DNA of 35,903 nucleotides from UBA2233 sp002347965 [NCBI: Nitrospirae bacterium UBA2233]. Lineage in GTDB: Bacteria > UBA2233. Positions 8,233-15,678 of the stretch are shown piece after piece; the stretch's first letter is position 1; each line of letters starts with the position of its first letter. Location of the stretch: NCBI GenBank assembly GCA_002347965.1, contig DDYN01000036.1, positions 1-35,903 on the forward strand, written 5' to 3'. The notes below the pieces were generated by a model. It searched no databases and had not been told where the DNA came from. It worked only from the letters and a program-made list of their open reading frames with translations. Both the position numbers and the translations under genes were made by a program.

Positions 8233-8253
8233 AAATTATATAAACTTAGTCTA
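8227..8253. promoter_or_regulatory. Palindromic operator over the -10 box
   Basis: A perfect 8-base inverted repeat TAGACTAA / TTAGTCTA with an 11-base AT spacer begins at the -10 hexamer. It ends 10 bases before the antitoxin ATG. This is the expected layout for autorepression by an antitoxin/toxin complex; the binding protein is inferred. Confidence 0.7.
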
Positions 8254-8263
8254 TAGGCCGAGC

Positions 8264-8509
8264 ATGCGGAGCATCAACATTCACGAGGCAAAAACGCACC
8301 TCTCCAAGCTGATCGATAAGGCCGTGAACGGAGAGCCCTTCATCATCGCCAAGTCTGGAAAGCCCATGGTAAAGGTTGTTCAACTGGATGCGCCGGAACC
8401 CGGAAGCACGCGCAGGCTCGGGTTCTTATCCGGGCAGATCGAGGTTCCAGAAGACTTCGATCGTATGGGGCAAGAAGAAGTCGAGCAAATCTTTTTTGGC
8501 GGAAAATGA
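8264..8509 (+). CDS. Phd/YefM-family antitoxin
   Basis: An 81-residue antitoxin. The N-terminal MRSINIHEAKTHLSKLIDKAVNGEPFIIAKSGKPMVKV is the classic Phd/YefM DNA-binding fold, and the C-terminal acidic/aromatic tail (VPEDFDRMGQEEVEQIFFGG) is the expected toxin-binding part. The start at ATG 8264 fits the family N-terminus. An upstream in-frame extension to 8204 would overlap the promoter and is rejected. It overlaps the PIN toxin gene by 4 bases (ATGA), so the two are translationally coupled. The palindrome at 8227-8253 is its probable operator. Confidence 0.9.
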   Translation: MRSINIHEAKTHLSKLIDKAVNGEPFIIAKSGKPMVKVVQLDAPEPGSTRRLGFLSGQIEVPEDFDRMGQEEVEQIFFGGK

Positions 8510-8910
8510 GGCTCCTTCTCGATACCCGCGTGTTGTTGTGGGCGGCGGGAACGCCACAGAGGCTTTCTCGCGAGATAGCGGCCCTGCTCAACGACCAAGC
8601 AAATGCCCTCTTGTTCAGCGCGGCGAGCATCTGGGAGGTCTGCATCAAGTGCAGCCTTGGCAGGAGTGATTTCCGAGTCGACGCCGGAATCCTCAAGAGG
8701 GGGCTTATCGACAACGGCTACCTAGAAACCCCGGTCACGAGCAGGCATGCCATAACCTCAGGACTTCTTCCTCCGATTCATAAAGACCCGTTCGACCGGG
8801 TCCTTGTAGCACAAGCCATCGAAGAGGAGGCGCTTTTGCTTACCGCAGACGAGGTCGTGGCGCGATATCCTGGCCCAATAAGGCAAATTGAGGTACGCCC
8901 CGGCGTATAG
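8506..8910 (+). CDS. PIN-domain toxin (VapC-like)
   Basis: A 134-residue PIN-domain RNase, the toxin partner of the preceding antitoxin. Acidic active-site residues are D6 (LLLDTRVLLWA), E44 (SIWEVCIK), D97 (HKDPFDRVLVAQA) and D115 (LLTADE). In many relatives the residue after DT is His; here it is Arg. Family members cleave tRNA or other RNA in a Mg-dependent manner, and the target of this one is unknown. Palindromic repeats of one family lie on both sides of the pair (7983-8072 and 9038-9062). Confidence 0.9.
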   Translation: MRLLLDTRVLLWAAGTPQRLSREIAALLNDQANALLFSAASIWEVCIKCSLGRSDFRVDAGILKRGLIDNGYLETPVTSRHAITSGLLPPIHKDPFDRVLVAQAIEEEALLLTADEVVARYPGPIRQIEVRPGV

Positions 8911-9037
8911 GGCAGAAGGCGGGCAGCCGCGACGCTCTCCGCCCGAACCCAGCACGCGGGCATAACGCGGTTTTTCTACCCCGGTCAACCCCCAGGATAG
9001 AGCTGGCACGCCCTCTTTGGTTGCCTGCGGCCTCGTA

Positions 9038-9062
9038 CGATAGGCGGGGCTTTCTGTCCCGC
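9038..9062 (-). repeat. Dispersed hairpin repeat, family A, inverted copy
   Basis: CGATAGGCGGGGC-tttc-TGTCCCGC is the same palindrome and CGATAG tail as at 7983-8009 but in the opposite orientation. The two copies bracket the toxin-antitoxin pair. The rest of 8911-9168 holds nothing recognisable. Confidence 0.7.
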
Positions 9063-9168
9063 TTTTCCAGGCCAGAAATTGCGGGCCGTGTCCGCCCTTC
9101 TCGTTGACCTGGCTTATTTTTATAATCTTCGCCTTGATCGTGCGTTTCGTCGGTCGGAATGGCCGGCC

Positions 9169-11082
9169 TTATTCAACGGGGGGAGTGGGTTGTGTGTGTC
9201 TATCCTTCACTATGAACACCGGAATGTTCACCCTATGCCGGACCTTGTCTACCGTGGTTCCGAACAGGATGTCTTTCAGTATAGTATGACCGTGGGCACC
9301 CATCACGAGTAGGTCGGCACCGAATTCGTTCACGATTTCGGGGATTACGTGCTTCGGGTTCCCGAAGCCCAGAAAAGTGCTGGCTTCAAACCCCCTTTCT
9401 CCTATAAAGGACTGGTAGCGTTCCAGCAGGTTTTTGTCCTGAAGGGTTTCGTAATCGCCGGTTTCCTGGCCAAGAACGATCGCTCCCGCCGACTCTACCA
9501 CGTGGATGATCAGAATTTTTGCTTTGGCATGGCAGAGCGATAATGCATGGCGGATGGCCTGGCCGTCAACCTCGCTGAAGTCGACGGCGATGGCAACGCG
9601 CGAGTAGGAGGCGGGAGAGAAGATGTCGCCTAGCGCCTGGGCCCTATGCGGCGAGTGGGCGGCTTTCTTGAGAAGCCGTTGCGCGAACGGTCGGAAGGTG
9701 ATGAACAACAACAAAACACAGGCTCCTGAAGCTAGCGGAACAGCGGCGAACTTTACGGCCCATGGATGAACGCCCTCAAGGAGCCAACCGTTGATTTCGT
9801 CGATCACCAGTTTGGCGTTCAATACTACGATAATCCCGGCAGCGAGCCATGAAAACGCTTTGGTTATCGGGCCGATAATAAATTTTCCCATCCGCTGCCT
9901 ATCGCTCACGAAATGGATAAGAGGGATGACGGCAAACCCGAGCTGGAGGCTGAGCACCACCTGGCTTAAGATAAGCAGCTGTTCCGTGGCCCGTTCTCCG
10001 AACAATGCGATGGTAATCGCCGCGGGTATGATCGCCATCAAACGCGTGATGATACGGCGGATCCATGGTTGAATACGCAGGTTTAGGTATCCTTCCATCA
10101 CAACCTGGCCGGCCAGCGTTCCCGTTAAGGTAGAGCTTTGCCCGGCAGCCAGTAACGCCACGGCAAAAAGCATCGGAGCCCACTGGGTCCCCAAGAGGGG
10201 TTCTAGGAACTGGTGTGCGTCTTTGATTCCTACCACGCCGTACATTCCGCGCCTGTAGAAAGTCGCCGCGGCAAGCACAAGCAGCGATACGTTCACGAAG
10301 AAAGCCAGGTTGAGGGCCACCACAGAGTCGATCATGTTAAATTTGATGGCTTCCCTGATTTTTGGTTCGCTTTTTTCGAACTTTCGGGTTTGCACGAGCG
10401 ATGAATGCAGGTATAAGTTGTGGGGCATGACGGTAGCCCCGATGATCCCTATGGCAATGTACAGCTCGGTGCCGTTTAGAATAGACGGCATAAATCCTTG
10501 CATGAGCTCTCCAACGTCGGGTTTGGCCAAAAACATTTCAAGGAGAAACGCCACCCCGACGATACTCACAAGCGCAAGGATGAAGGCTTCCATCCTTCGC
10601 ATTCCATGATTGATGAGAAACAGGAGAAAGAAAGTATCAAGAAGGGTGAGGGCGACGCCCCATAGCATGGGAATGCCGAACAGTAGCTGTAGTCCTATGG
10701 CCATTCCGAGCACTTCGGCCAGATCGCACGCGGCAATGGCGATTTCAGCCAAGATGTACAACGCAACGACCACGAAAGACGAGTACGCTTCTTTCGACGC
10801 CTGTGCGAGGTCGCGGCCGTGCACGATGCCTAATCGGGCGCTTAGGCTTTGCAGCAAAATGGCCATCACGCTCGACAACAAAAGCACCCAGATTAACTTG
10901 TACCCAAACTGGCTTCCCCCGGCAATGTCGGTGGCCCAGTTTCCGGGGTCCATATACCCCACGCTTATGAGGTAAGCCGGCCCTAAAAAGGTCCGTAATT
11001 TTCCGAAGAACCCCTTGAGCATCGTCGTGTCGATGCTCTCGAATACCTCCTCGAGCGATTTTACGGGGTTATTCTTGTTCAC
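9169..11082 (-). CDS. mntH: NRAMP divalent-metal transporter fused to a universal stress (Usp) domain
   Basis: A 637-residue inner-membrane proton-coupled Mn2+/Fe2+ importer. The NRAMP core (residues ~25-470) has the metal-binding DPGN (45-48) in TM1 and MPHN (219-222) in TM6 and about 11 membrane helices. Residues ~492-628 form a cytoplasmic UspA-like domain with the nucleotide-binding signature GAHGH (595-599) and FGTT (607-610), suggesting ATP binding. Ordinary MntH proteins are ~410-440 residues, so the C-terminal domain is an addition that may gate transport by energy or stress state. The start is GTG 11082 with a poor ribosome site. The gene lies 9 bases after the UPF0173 gene, in the suhB-UPF0173-mntH operon. 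Confidence 0.93.
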   Translation of the reverse strand: MNKNNPVKSLEEVFESIDTTMLKGFFGKLRTFLGPAYLISVGYMDPGNWATDIAGGSQFGYKLIWVLLLSSVMAILLQSLSARLGIVHGRDLAQASKEAYSSFVVVALYILAEIAIAACDLAEVLGMAIGLQLLFGIPMLWGVALTLLDTFFLLFLINHGMRRMEAFILALVSIVGVAFLLEMFLAKPDVGELMQGFMPSILNGTELYIAIGIIGATVMPHNLYLHSSLVQTRKFEKSEPKIREAIKFNMIDSVVALNLAFFVNVSLLVLAAATFYRRGMYGVVGIKDAHQFLEPLLGTQWAPMLFAVALLAAGQSSTLTGTLAGQVVMEGYLNLRIQPWIRRIITRLMAIIPAAITIALFGERATEQLLILSQVVLSLQLGFAVIPLIHFVSDRQRMGKFIIGPITKAFSWLAAGIIVVLNAKLVIDEINGWLLEGVHPWAVKFAAVPLASGACVLLLFITFRPFAQRLLKKAAHSPHRAQALGDIFSPASYSRVAIAVDFSEVDGQAIRHALSLCHAKAKILIIHVVESAGAIVLGQETGDYETLQDKNLLERYQSFIGERGFEASTFLGFGNPKHVIPEIVNEFGADLLVMGAHGHTILKDILFGTTVDKVRHRVNIPVFIVKDRHTQPTPPVE

Positions 11083-11091
11083 ATAAAAAAA

Positions 11092-11808
11092 CTAACGGCT
11101 AAGGATGAAGGGCTTGCCGGGCTCCGGGCTCAGCACCTCTACCCAAGAAAGGTCCTGAAGAAGCTCTTTGAGCGCCTCCGGCCTGCCTGTCAGGAGAGGG
11201 AACGTTCCGTGGTGCATGGGAACCACCTTTGGGCAGCCAAGCAACCGAGCGGCCAGGTTCGCTTCCCTCGGGCCCATCGTGTAGAAGTCTCCGATGGGGA
11301 TGAAGGCGGCATCGGGCCTGTAGAGTTCAGCGATCAGGCGCATGTCGGAAAACACGTTCGTATCGCCCGCGTGGTAGACCCTGTAGCCGTCCTCGAACGT
11401 GACGACGTATCCTGCGGCCTCGCCCCCGTAGAGAATCCTGCCTTCGTCCAGAATGCCGCACGAATGATCGGCATGGACCATCGTTACTTCGATGCCGCCG
11501 ATTTTCTGGGTTCCGCCCTTGTTCATCCCAGAGGTATTCAAGACGCCCTTGGATTCGAGCCAATGGCAGGTTTCAAACACCCCGACGACCTTTTCTGGGT
11601 TGTAGTTTTTGGCAAGCTCGATCGCATCGCCGATGTGGTCAAAATGCCCGTGCGTAACGAGAAGGATGTCGAGCTTCTTGAAGCGCTGCGCTTCTTTTGG
11701 GCAGGCAGGGTTGCCCATTACCCACGGGTCTATCAAAACGGCTTTCCCCGAAGGAGTCTTGAATAGAAACGTCGAATGACCAAGCCAGGTGGCTTCAAGC
11801 TCTGCCAT
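11092..11808 (-). CDS. UPF0173 metallo-beta-lactamase-fold hydrolase
   Basis: A 238-residue MBL-fold hydrolase. The zinc motif HGHFDH (H53, H55, D57, H58), a downstream VHADHS, YHAGDTNVF with the bridging Asp, and VPMHHGTFPLLTG near the end define the UPF0173 family. Members are ~220-240 residues and of unknown substrate. It is the middle gene of a minus-strand operon, 23 bases after the suhB-like gene and 9 bases before mntH. Confidence 0.9.
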   Translation of the reverse strand: MAELEATWLGHSTFLFKTPSGKAVLIDPWVMGNPACPKEAQRFKKLDILLVTHGHFDHIGDAIELAKNYNPEKVVGVFETCHWLESKGVLNTSGMNKGGTQKIGGIEVTMVHADHSCGILDEGRILYGGEAAGYVVTFEDGYRVYHAGDTNVFSDMRLIAELYRPDAAFIPIGDFYTMGPREANLAARLLGCPKVVPMHHGTFPLLTGRPEALKELLQDLSWVEVLSPEPGKPFILSR

Positions 11809-11831
11809 GTTCTCCCCCCTACTTGCTTTGA

Positions 11832-12650
11832 TTAAGCTCTAGGTGATGCCCCTTCCTTTGCCGATGCGATCCCCGCAAGAAGCGCACCGTGGAGATGGCC
11901 GTTGCTAGCCAGGATCGAATCAGACCGGAGGGCAAAGGGCGCCCCTTGCATTGTTGTCACTTTTCCGAGGGCCTCTTCGACGATCAAGCGGCCCGCGGCC
12001 GTGTCCCAGGGCTTAAGGCGCATCTCCCACATGCCGTCGAACCTGCCGCATGCCACGTAGCATAAGTTCAAGGCGGCCGACCCGTCCCTCCGGAGCGCTT
12101 GAGAACGGAACAGAAAAGCCTTAAAATAATCAAGGTTGTTTTCGGGGTGGTGCCGGATGTCGTACGGAAACCCGGTAACCAGCAGCGCTTTCTCGAGCGT
12201 GTCTACGGAAGAAGCGCGAATACGGCGGCCGTTCAAAAAACTCCCCCAACCGCTCGCTGCGGAAAACATCTCATCCCGTACTGGGTCGAGAACGACCCCA
12301 AGGAGAGGCCGGTCTTCATGGTACAGGGCCAGCGAAACGCAAAAAAAGGGATAGTCGTGGGTGTAGTTTGTCGTCCCATCCAGCGGGTCTACATACCACA
12401 CAAAGGCTTGGTTTTGCCTTACGTCTCCCCCGCCCTCTTCGGCAACGATGCCGTGTTGCGGGAATTCTTCGCGGATTCTTCGGGTAATGTAGCGTTCCGA
12501 GGCCATGTCAACCTCGGTTACAAGGTTCGTCGCTCCGCCTTTGGTTCGCACGCCGAACCCTCCGCCCCTGGACGCTGCAAGGATTTTCCCGGCACCGTGG
12601 GCAACCTCCTGGGCGGTCCAAAGCATTTCGAGGATGTCTTTCTCCGGCAT
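11832..12650 (-). CDS. suhB: Inositol monophosphatase family protein (SuhB-like)
   Basis: A 272-residue Mg2+-dependent phosphomonoesterase. Metal ligands are visible in IVAEEGG (E71), VDPLDGTTNYTH (D88, D91) and the C-terminal motif WDTAAGRLIVEEA. It hydrolyses inositol-1-phosphate or related sugar phosphates; in Gammaproteobacteria SuhB also acts in transcription antitermination, which cannot be judged here. First gene of the suhB-UPF0173-mntH operon, divergent from the HAD phosphatase gene with 56 bases between starts, a likely shared promoter region. Confidence 0.88.
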   Translation of the reverse strand: MPEKDILEMLWTAQEVAHGAGKILAASRGGGFGVRTKGGATNLVTEVDMASERYITRRIREEFPQHGIVAEEGGGDVRQNQAFVWYVDPLDGTTNYTHDYPFFCVSLALYHEDRPLLGVVLDPVRDEMFSAASGWGSFLNGRRIRASSVDTLEKALLVTGFPYDIRHHPENNLDYFKAFLFRSQALRRDGSAALNLCYVACGRFDGMWEMRLKPWDTAAGRLIVEEALGKVTTMQGAPFALRSDSILASNGHLHGALLAGIASAKEGASPRA

Positions 12651-12706
12651 GCTTGCCCTCCTTCGTTCCTTTCGATTGTAACAAACCCCTGAAGCACCCG
12701 CAAAGC

Positions 12707-13435
12707 ATGGATCAAACCTTCCCCGTCCAAGTCTTTATCGACTTCGACGGCACGATTACCACTTCAGACTCTGTTAGCACGCTGATCGAGCGGTTCGCCG
12801 AAGAAGGCTGGCAAGAGGATGAAGCCCTTTGGGACCTGGGTCGGATTTCCTCCAAAGAGTACTACGCACGGCAGTTCAAAAGGCTCAAGATTTCTGAAGC
12901 CGAGCTACAGGCATTCCTTCAGGGTGTCCCGATCGACCGCTGGTTTGGCCCGTTCGTTGCCTTCGCCAAACGATGCGGCTTTCCCTTGGCCGTCGTAAGC
13001 GACGGGTTTACGCCCTTCATCGAGGCGATCCTTGCCCACCATGAGGTCGGAGGGCTGCCGATCTTCGCAAACGGGCTCTCAATACGAGAGAACCCCAAGA
13101 CGGGCCTTCTTACGCTATTGCCCAAGCCTAAGCCAGTGAAGCTCCAAGCATGCAAAGTCCAGGCAGCGCTTTGCAAGTGCGACGTCGTAGAGCCGCTTGT
13201 CGCCAGGGCTCAGACAAGCGTATACATCGGGAACGGCAGGTCGGATTTTTGCGTATCCCAGCACGTAAACGGGCTTATCCTGTTTGCCAAAGACGAGCTT
13301 GCGAGCAATCTCGAGGCCAAAGGTACCCGATTTTTTCCCTTTCAATCTTTCAGGGATATCTTGGAAGTTCTATCCGGCCTCATGGTGCAGGCTGCGGGTG
13401 GTAATGTTCATCAGACTATAGAGGAGGGGAAATGA
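12707..13435 (+). CDS. HAD-superfamily phosphatase (MtnX/phosphoserine-phosphatase-like)
   Basis: A 242-residue HAD hydrolase. Motif I is VFIDFDGTIT (nucleophile D12, general acid D14), motif II VVSDGF (S98), the conserved Lys is K150 (ACKVQAAL), and motif III is YIGNGRSDFC (D180). A helical cap follows motif I. The pattern fits MtnX (methylthio-ketopentenyl phosphate phosphatase) and its paralogues, but no other methionine-salvage gene is in the window, so the substrate is open. ATG 12707 places the FDFDG-type motif at the N-terminus as in relatives; an in-frame TTG at 12653 is less likely. Its stop overlaps the next gene's ATG (ATGA), indicating coupling. Confidence 0.83.
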   Translation: MDQTFPVQVFIDFDGTITTSDSVSTLIERFAEEGWQEDEALWDLGRISSKEYYARQFKRLKISEAELQAFLQGVPIDRWFGPFVAFAKRCGFPLAVVSDGFTPFIEAILAHHEVGGLPIFANGLSIRENPKTGLLTLLPKPKPVKLQACKVQAALCKCDVVEPLVARAQTSVYIGNGRSDFCVSQHVNGLILFAKDELASNLEAKGTRFFPFQSFRDILEVLSGLMVQAAGGNVHQTIEEGK

Positions 13436-14820
13436 ATAAAGTCCAAGAAGTCCAAGAGGACAACCTGCTCGCGCTCGAAGCCAGGTATTGTTCGTACGGG
13501 GATACGGTGCACTACGCCAAAAACCCTAAGCTATTTACCTCGTGCGAGGGGAGCTACGTGTTTGACGCCTCCAGCACTCCCTTCTTGGACCTCAACATGC
13601 AAAACGCGGCTGCAGGCCTGGGCTACAAGCATCCGAGGCTCATTGCCACGCTCAAAAACCAGCTGGATGTGCTCCCACAGTTGGCAAGCCAGTTCTTACA
13701 CAAAGAAAAGATCCTTTTGGCCAAGGGGCTCTGCGAGCAGGCCGAGCGGGCCTTCGGCAGGCTTGGCCGGGTGCATTTCAACGTAGGCGGAGCCCAGGCG
13801 ATCGAAGACGCCTTGAAGCTTATCCGGCGGAACACCGAAAACCCCCTGATGTTCGCCTTCATGGGCGGCTACCACGGCAGAACGCTCGGGGCGACCGCCA
13901 TCACCTCGAGCTACCGCTACCGGGAAGGGCTGGGTTCGTTTCCCTACAGGGCGCTCTTTGTACCCTATCCATACTGCTTTCGCTGCTACTACGAAAAAAA
14001 GCCTGAAGATTGCGGGCTCTACTGCCTTCGGATGTTTGAGAAGCTCTTCGAGTCCGAGTACTACGGCGCCTACAACCCAAAGACGGGGCGCTCCGAGTTT
14101 GCCGCCTTCTTTAGCGAGCCGCTCCAGGGGACGGGGGGCTATATCGTCCCTCCCAAAGGCTACTTCCCCGAGCTCGCCCGCATCCTGAAGGCACACGGGG
14201 TTTTGTTCGTAGACGACGAGGTCCAAATGGGGTTTATGCGGACAGGTCGGCTTTTCGCCATGGAGCACTTCGGCGCGAGCCCGGACATCGTGACGTTTTC
14301 CAAGGCACTCACCGGAGGCTTGAACCCTCTGTCTGGCCTGTGGGCGGATAAGGCGCTCATCGGCCCCGAGCGTTTTGGCCCGGGCTCGACGCACTCGACG
14401 TTTTCTTCCAACACGCTAGGGACAGTGCTCGGCCTCGAGGTTCTCAAGATTTTCGAGGAAAACCCGGCCTTTGGAGACCGGGTGCTCGAAAAGGGGCGCA
14501 AGTTTTTGGATGGGCTTAAAACGATTACGCGTCCTTACAAGATGGTCGGCAATGTCGACGGGCTCGGGCTTGCCCTAAGGCTAGAGATTTGCCAAGAGGA
14601 CGGGTTTACGCCAAACTATCCAATGACCCAGCGGCTCTTCGATACGGGGCTCGAGGCGAAGCTTGAGGCAAACGGCAAGCGCTACGGGCTCGTACTGGCC
14701 GTGGGCGGCTACTTCAAGAACGTCATCACGCTGATTCCTTCCTTGCTCATCGAGGACTCGGAGATTGATTTGGCGCTCGCGCTGTTCGAGCAGCTCTTTA
14801 AGGCCTGCGAGATGCGCTAG
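13432..14820 (+). CDS. Class III PLP-dependent aminotransferase
   Basis: A 462-residue fold-type I aminotransferase of the ornithine/GABA/omega-transaminase group, using PLP. Key features are GYHGRTLGAT (146-154), VDDEVQMGFMRTG (PLP-pyridine Asp262), the Schiff-base Lys291 in TFSKALTGG, and HSTFSSN binding the PLP phosphate. The glycine/serine site reads NVGGAQAIEDAL, where most relatives have NSGAEA. A Cys group, C182, C185, C194 and C198 (YPYCFRCYYEKKPEDCGLYC), could bind metal and also occurs in some relatives. It overlaps the HAD gene by 4 bases and lies 1 base before the hydrolase gene. Substrate is unknown; an amino acid or amine/keto-acid exchange is expected. Confidence 0.88.
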   Translation: MNKVQEVQEDNLLALEARYCSYGDTVHYAKNPKLFTSCEGSYVFDASSTPFLDLNMQNAAAGLGYKHPRLIATLKNQLDVLPQLASQFLHKEKILLAKGLCEQAERAFGRLGRVHFNVGGAQAIEDALKLIRRNTENPLMFAFMGGYHGRTLGATAITSSYRYREGLGSFPYRALFVPYPYCFRCYYEKKPEDCGLYCLRMFEKLFESEYYGAYNPKTGRSEFAAFFSEPLQGTGGYIVPPKGYFPELARILKAHGVLFVDDEVQMGFMRTGRLFAMEHFGASPDIVTFSKALTGGLNPLSGLWADKALIGPERFGPGSTHSTFSSNTLGTVLGLEVLKIFEENPAFGDRVLEKGRKFLDGLKTITRPYKMVGNVDGLGLALRLEICQEDGFTPNYPMTQRLFDTGLEAKLEANGKRYGLVLAVGGYFKNVITLIPSLLIEDSEIDLALALFEQLFKACEMR

Positions 14821-14821
14821 G

Positions 14822-15664
14822 ATGCAGACCACTCAAGGAATCACGTACAAGTCGGGCAAGGGAAAGGGAGTGTTTCTTGGGGTCCACGGCATGGCAGGCT
14901 CGCCCAAAGAGCTAGAATTCTTGGCCAAGAGGCTTCGCGATGCGGGTATTGGCAGCGACGTTCCGACCCTTCCTGGACACGGAACCACTATGGAGGACCT
15001 TGAGCGTCTTCGCTGGCAGGAATGGGTCGATTTCCTCGAGGAGCGCCTGCTTGCGCTAGGGAAGGATAAAGAGCCGGTGTTTGTCGGAGGGCTTTGCTCT
15101 GGCGCACTCCTTGCCCTCGCTCTGGCGCTTCGTCAGCCTAGCCGCATCAGAGGGCTCGTTTTGTATTCCTCCGCGTTTTTTTACGACGGATGGAACCTCC
15201 CCAAATGGGGGAGGCTTTTTTTGTACGCCGCATTCTTCACCCCCATCGGATGGTATAAGGGCTTCCGTACAGACAGGCCTCCTTACGGGGTGAAAGATAA
15301 ACGCCTTCAGGGGATTATCGCCTCGATGTATGCCCGTATGGATTCCAAAAGTAAGGCGACGACGCTCGGTTACACCGAAATTCCAGCCGCTACTTTCCAT
15401 GAGATGCATAAGCTAAGAAACCACGTCAAGCGGCACTTGGGCGAAATTCACACCCCGACGCTTCTTTTGCACTCTCTCGAGGACGACCTGACGAGTGTCA
15501 AGAGCTCGAAGTTTGTCCTCGAGCGCCTTGGTTCTTCCCAAAAAAGGCTCGTCTTGCTCGAAGACTGCTACCATCTGATCACCGTGGACAAAAAAAAGCG
15601 TGAAGTTGCCGATCAAACGGTTTCGTTTTTGGAAGAGCTCATCCAAAGCAATGTAACCTGCTAA
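14822..15664 (+). CDS. Alpha/beta hydrolase with a Cys in place of the nucleophile Ser
   Basis: A 280-residue alpha/beta-hydrolase close to the Est30/monoacylglycerol-lipase type. The oxyanion motif is GVHGMAGSPKE, with LPGHG (50-54). The nucleophile elbow, usually GLSxGG, reads VGGLCSGALLAL, so Cys92 replaces the catalytic Ser (GxCxG, as in dienelactone hydrolase and PHA synthase). Asp221 or Asp222 (SLEDDLTS) and His251 (CYHLITVD) complete a triad. The start at ATG 14822 follows the aminotransferase stop by 1 base; a 19-residue upstream extension lies inside that gene and is rejected. The Cys nucleophile suggests thioester, lactone or acyl-transfer chemistry. Confidence 0.87.
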   Translation: MQTTQGITYKSGKGKGVFLGVHGMAGSPKELEFLAKRLRDAGIGSDVPTLPGHGTTMEDLERLRWQEWVDFLEERLLALGKDKEPVFVGGLCSGALLALALALRQPSRIRGLVLYSSAFFYDGWNLPKWGRLFLYAAFFTPIGWYKGFRTDRPPYGVKDKRLQGIIASMYARMDSKSKATTLGYTEIPAATFHEMHKLRNHVKRHLGEIHTPTLLLHSLEDDLTSVKSSKFVLERLGSSQKRLVLLEDCYHLITVDKKKREVADQTVSFLEELIQSNVTC

Positions 15665-15678
15665 CCAAAAGGCCGCCC

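Noticed and set aside
9107-9130. TTGACC followed by TATAAT
   Set aside because: The spacing is only 11 bases, too short for a sigma-70 promoter.
12653-12706. N-terminal extension of the HAD phosphatase from a TTG codon
   Set aside because: It would place 18 extra residues before the conserved start and consume most of the divergent promoter region.
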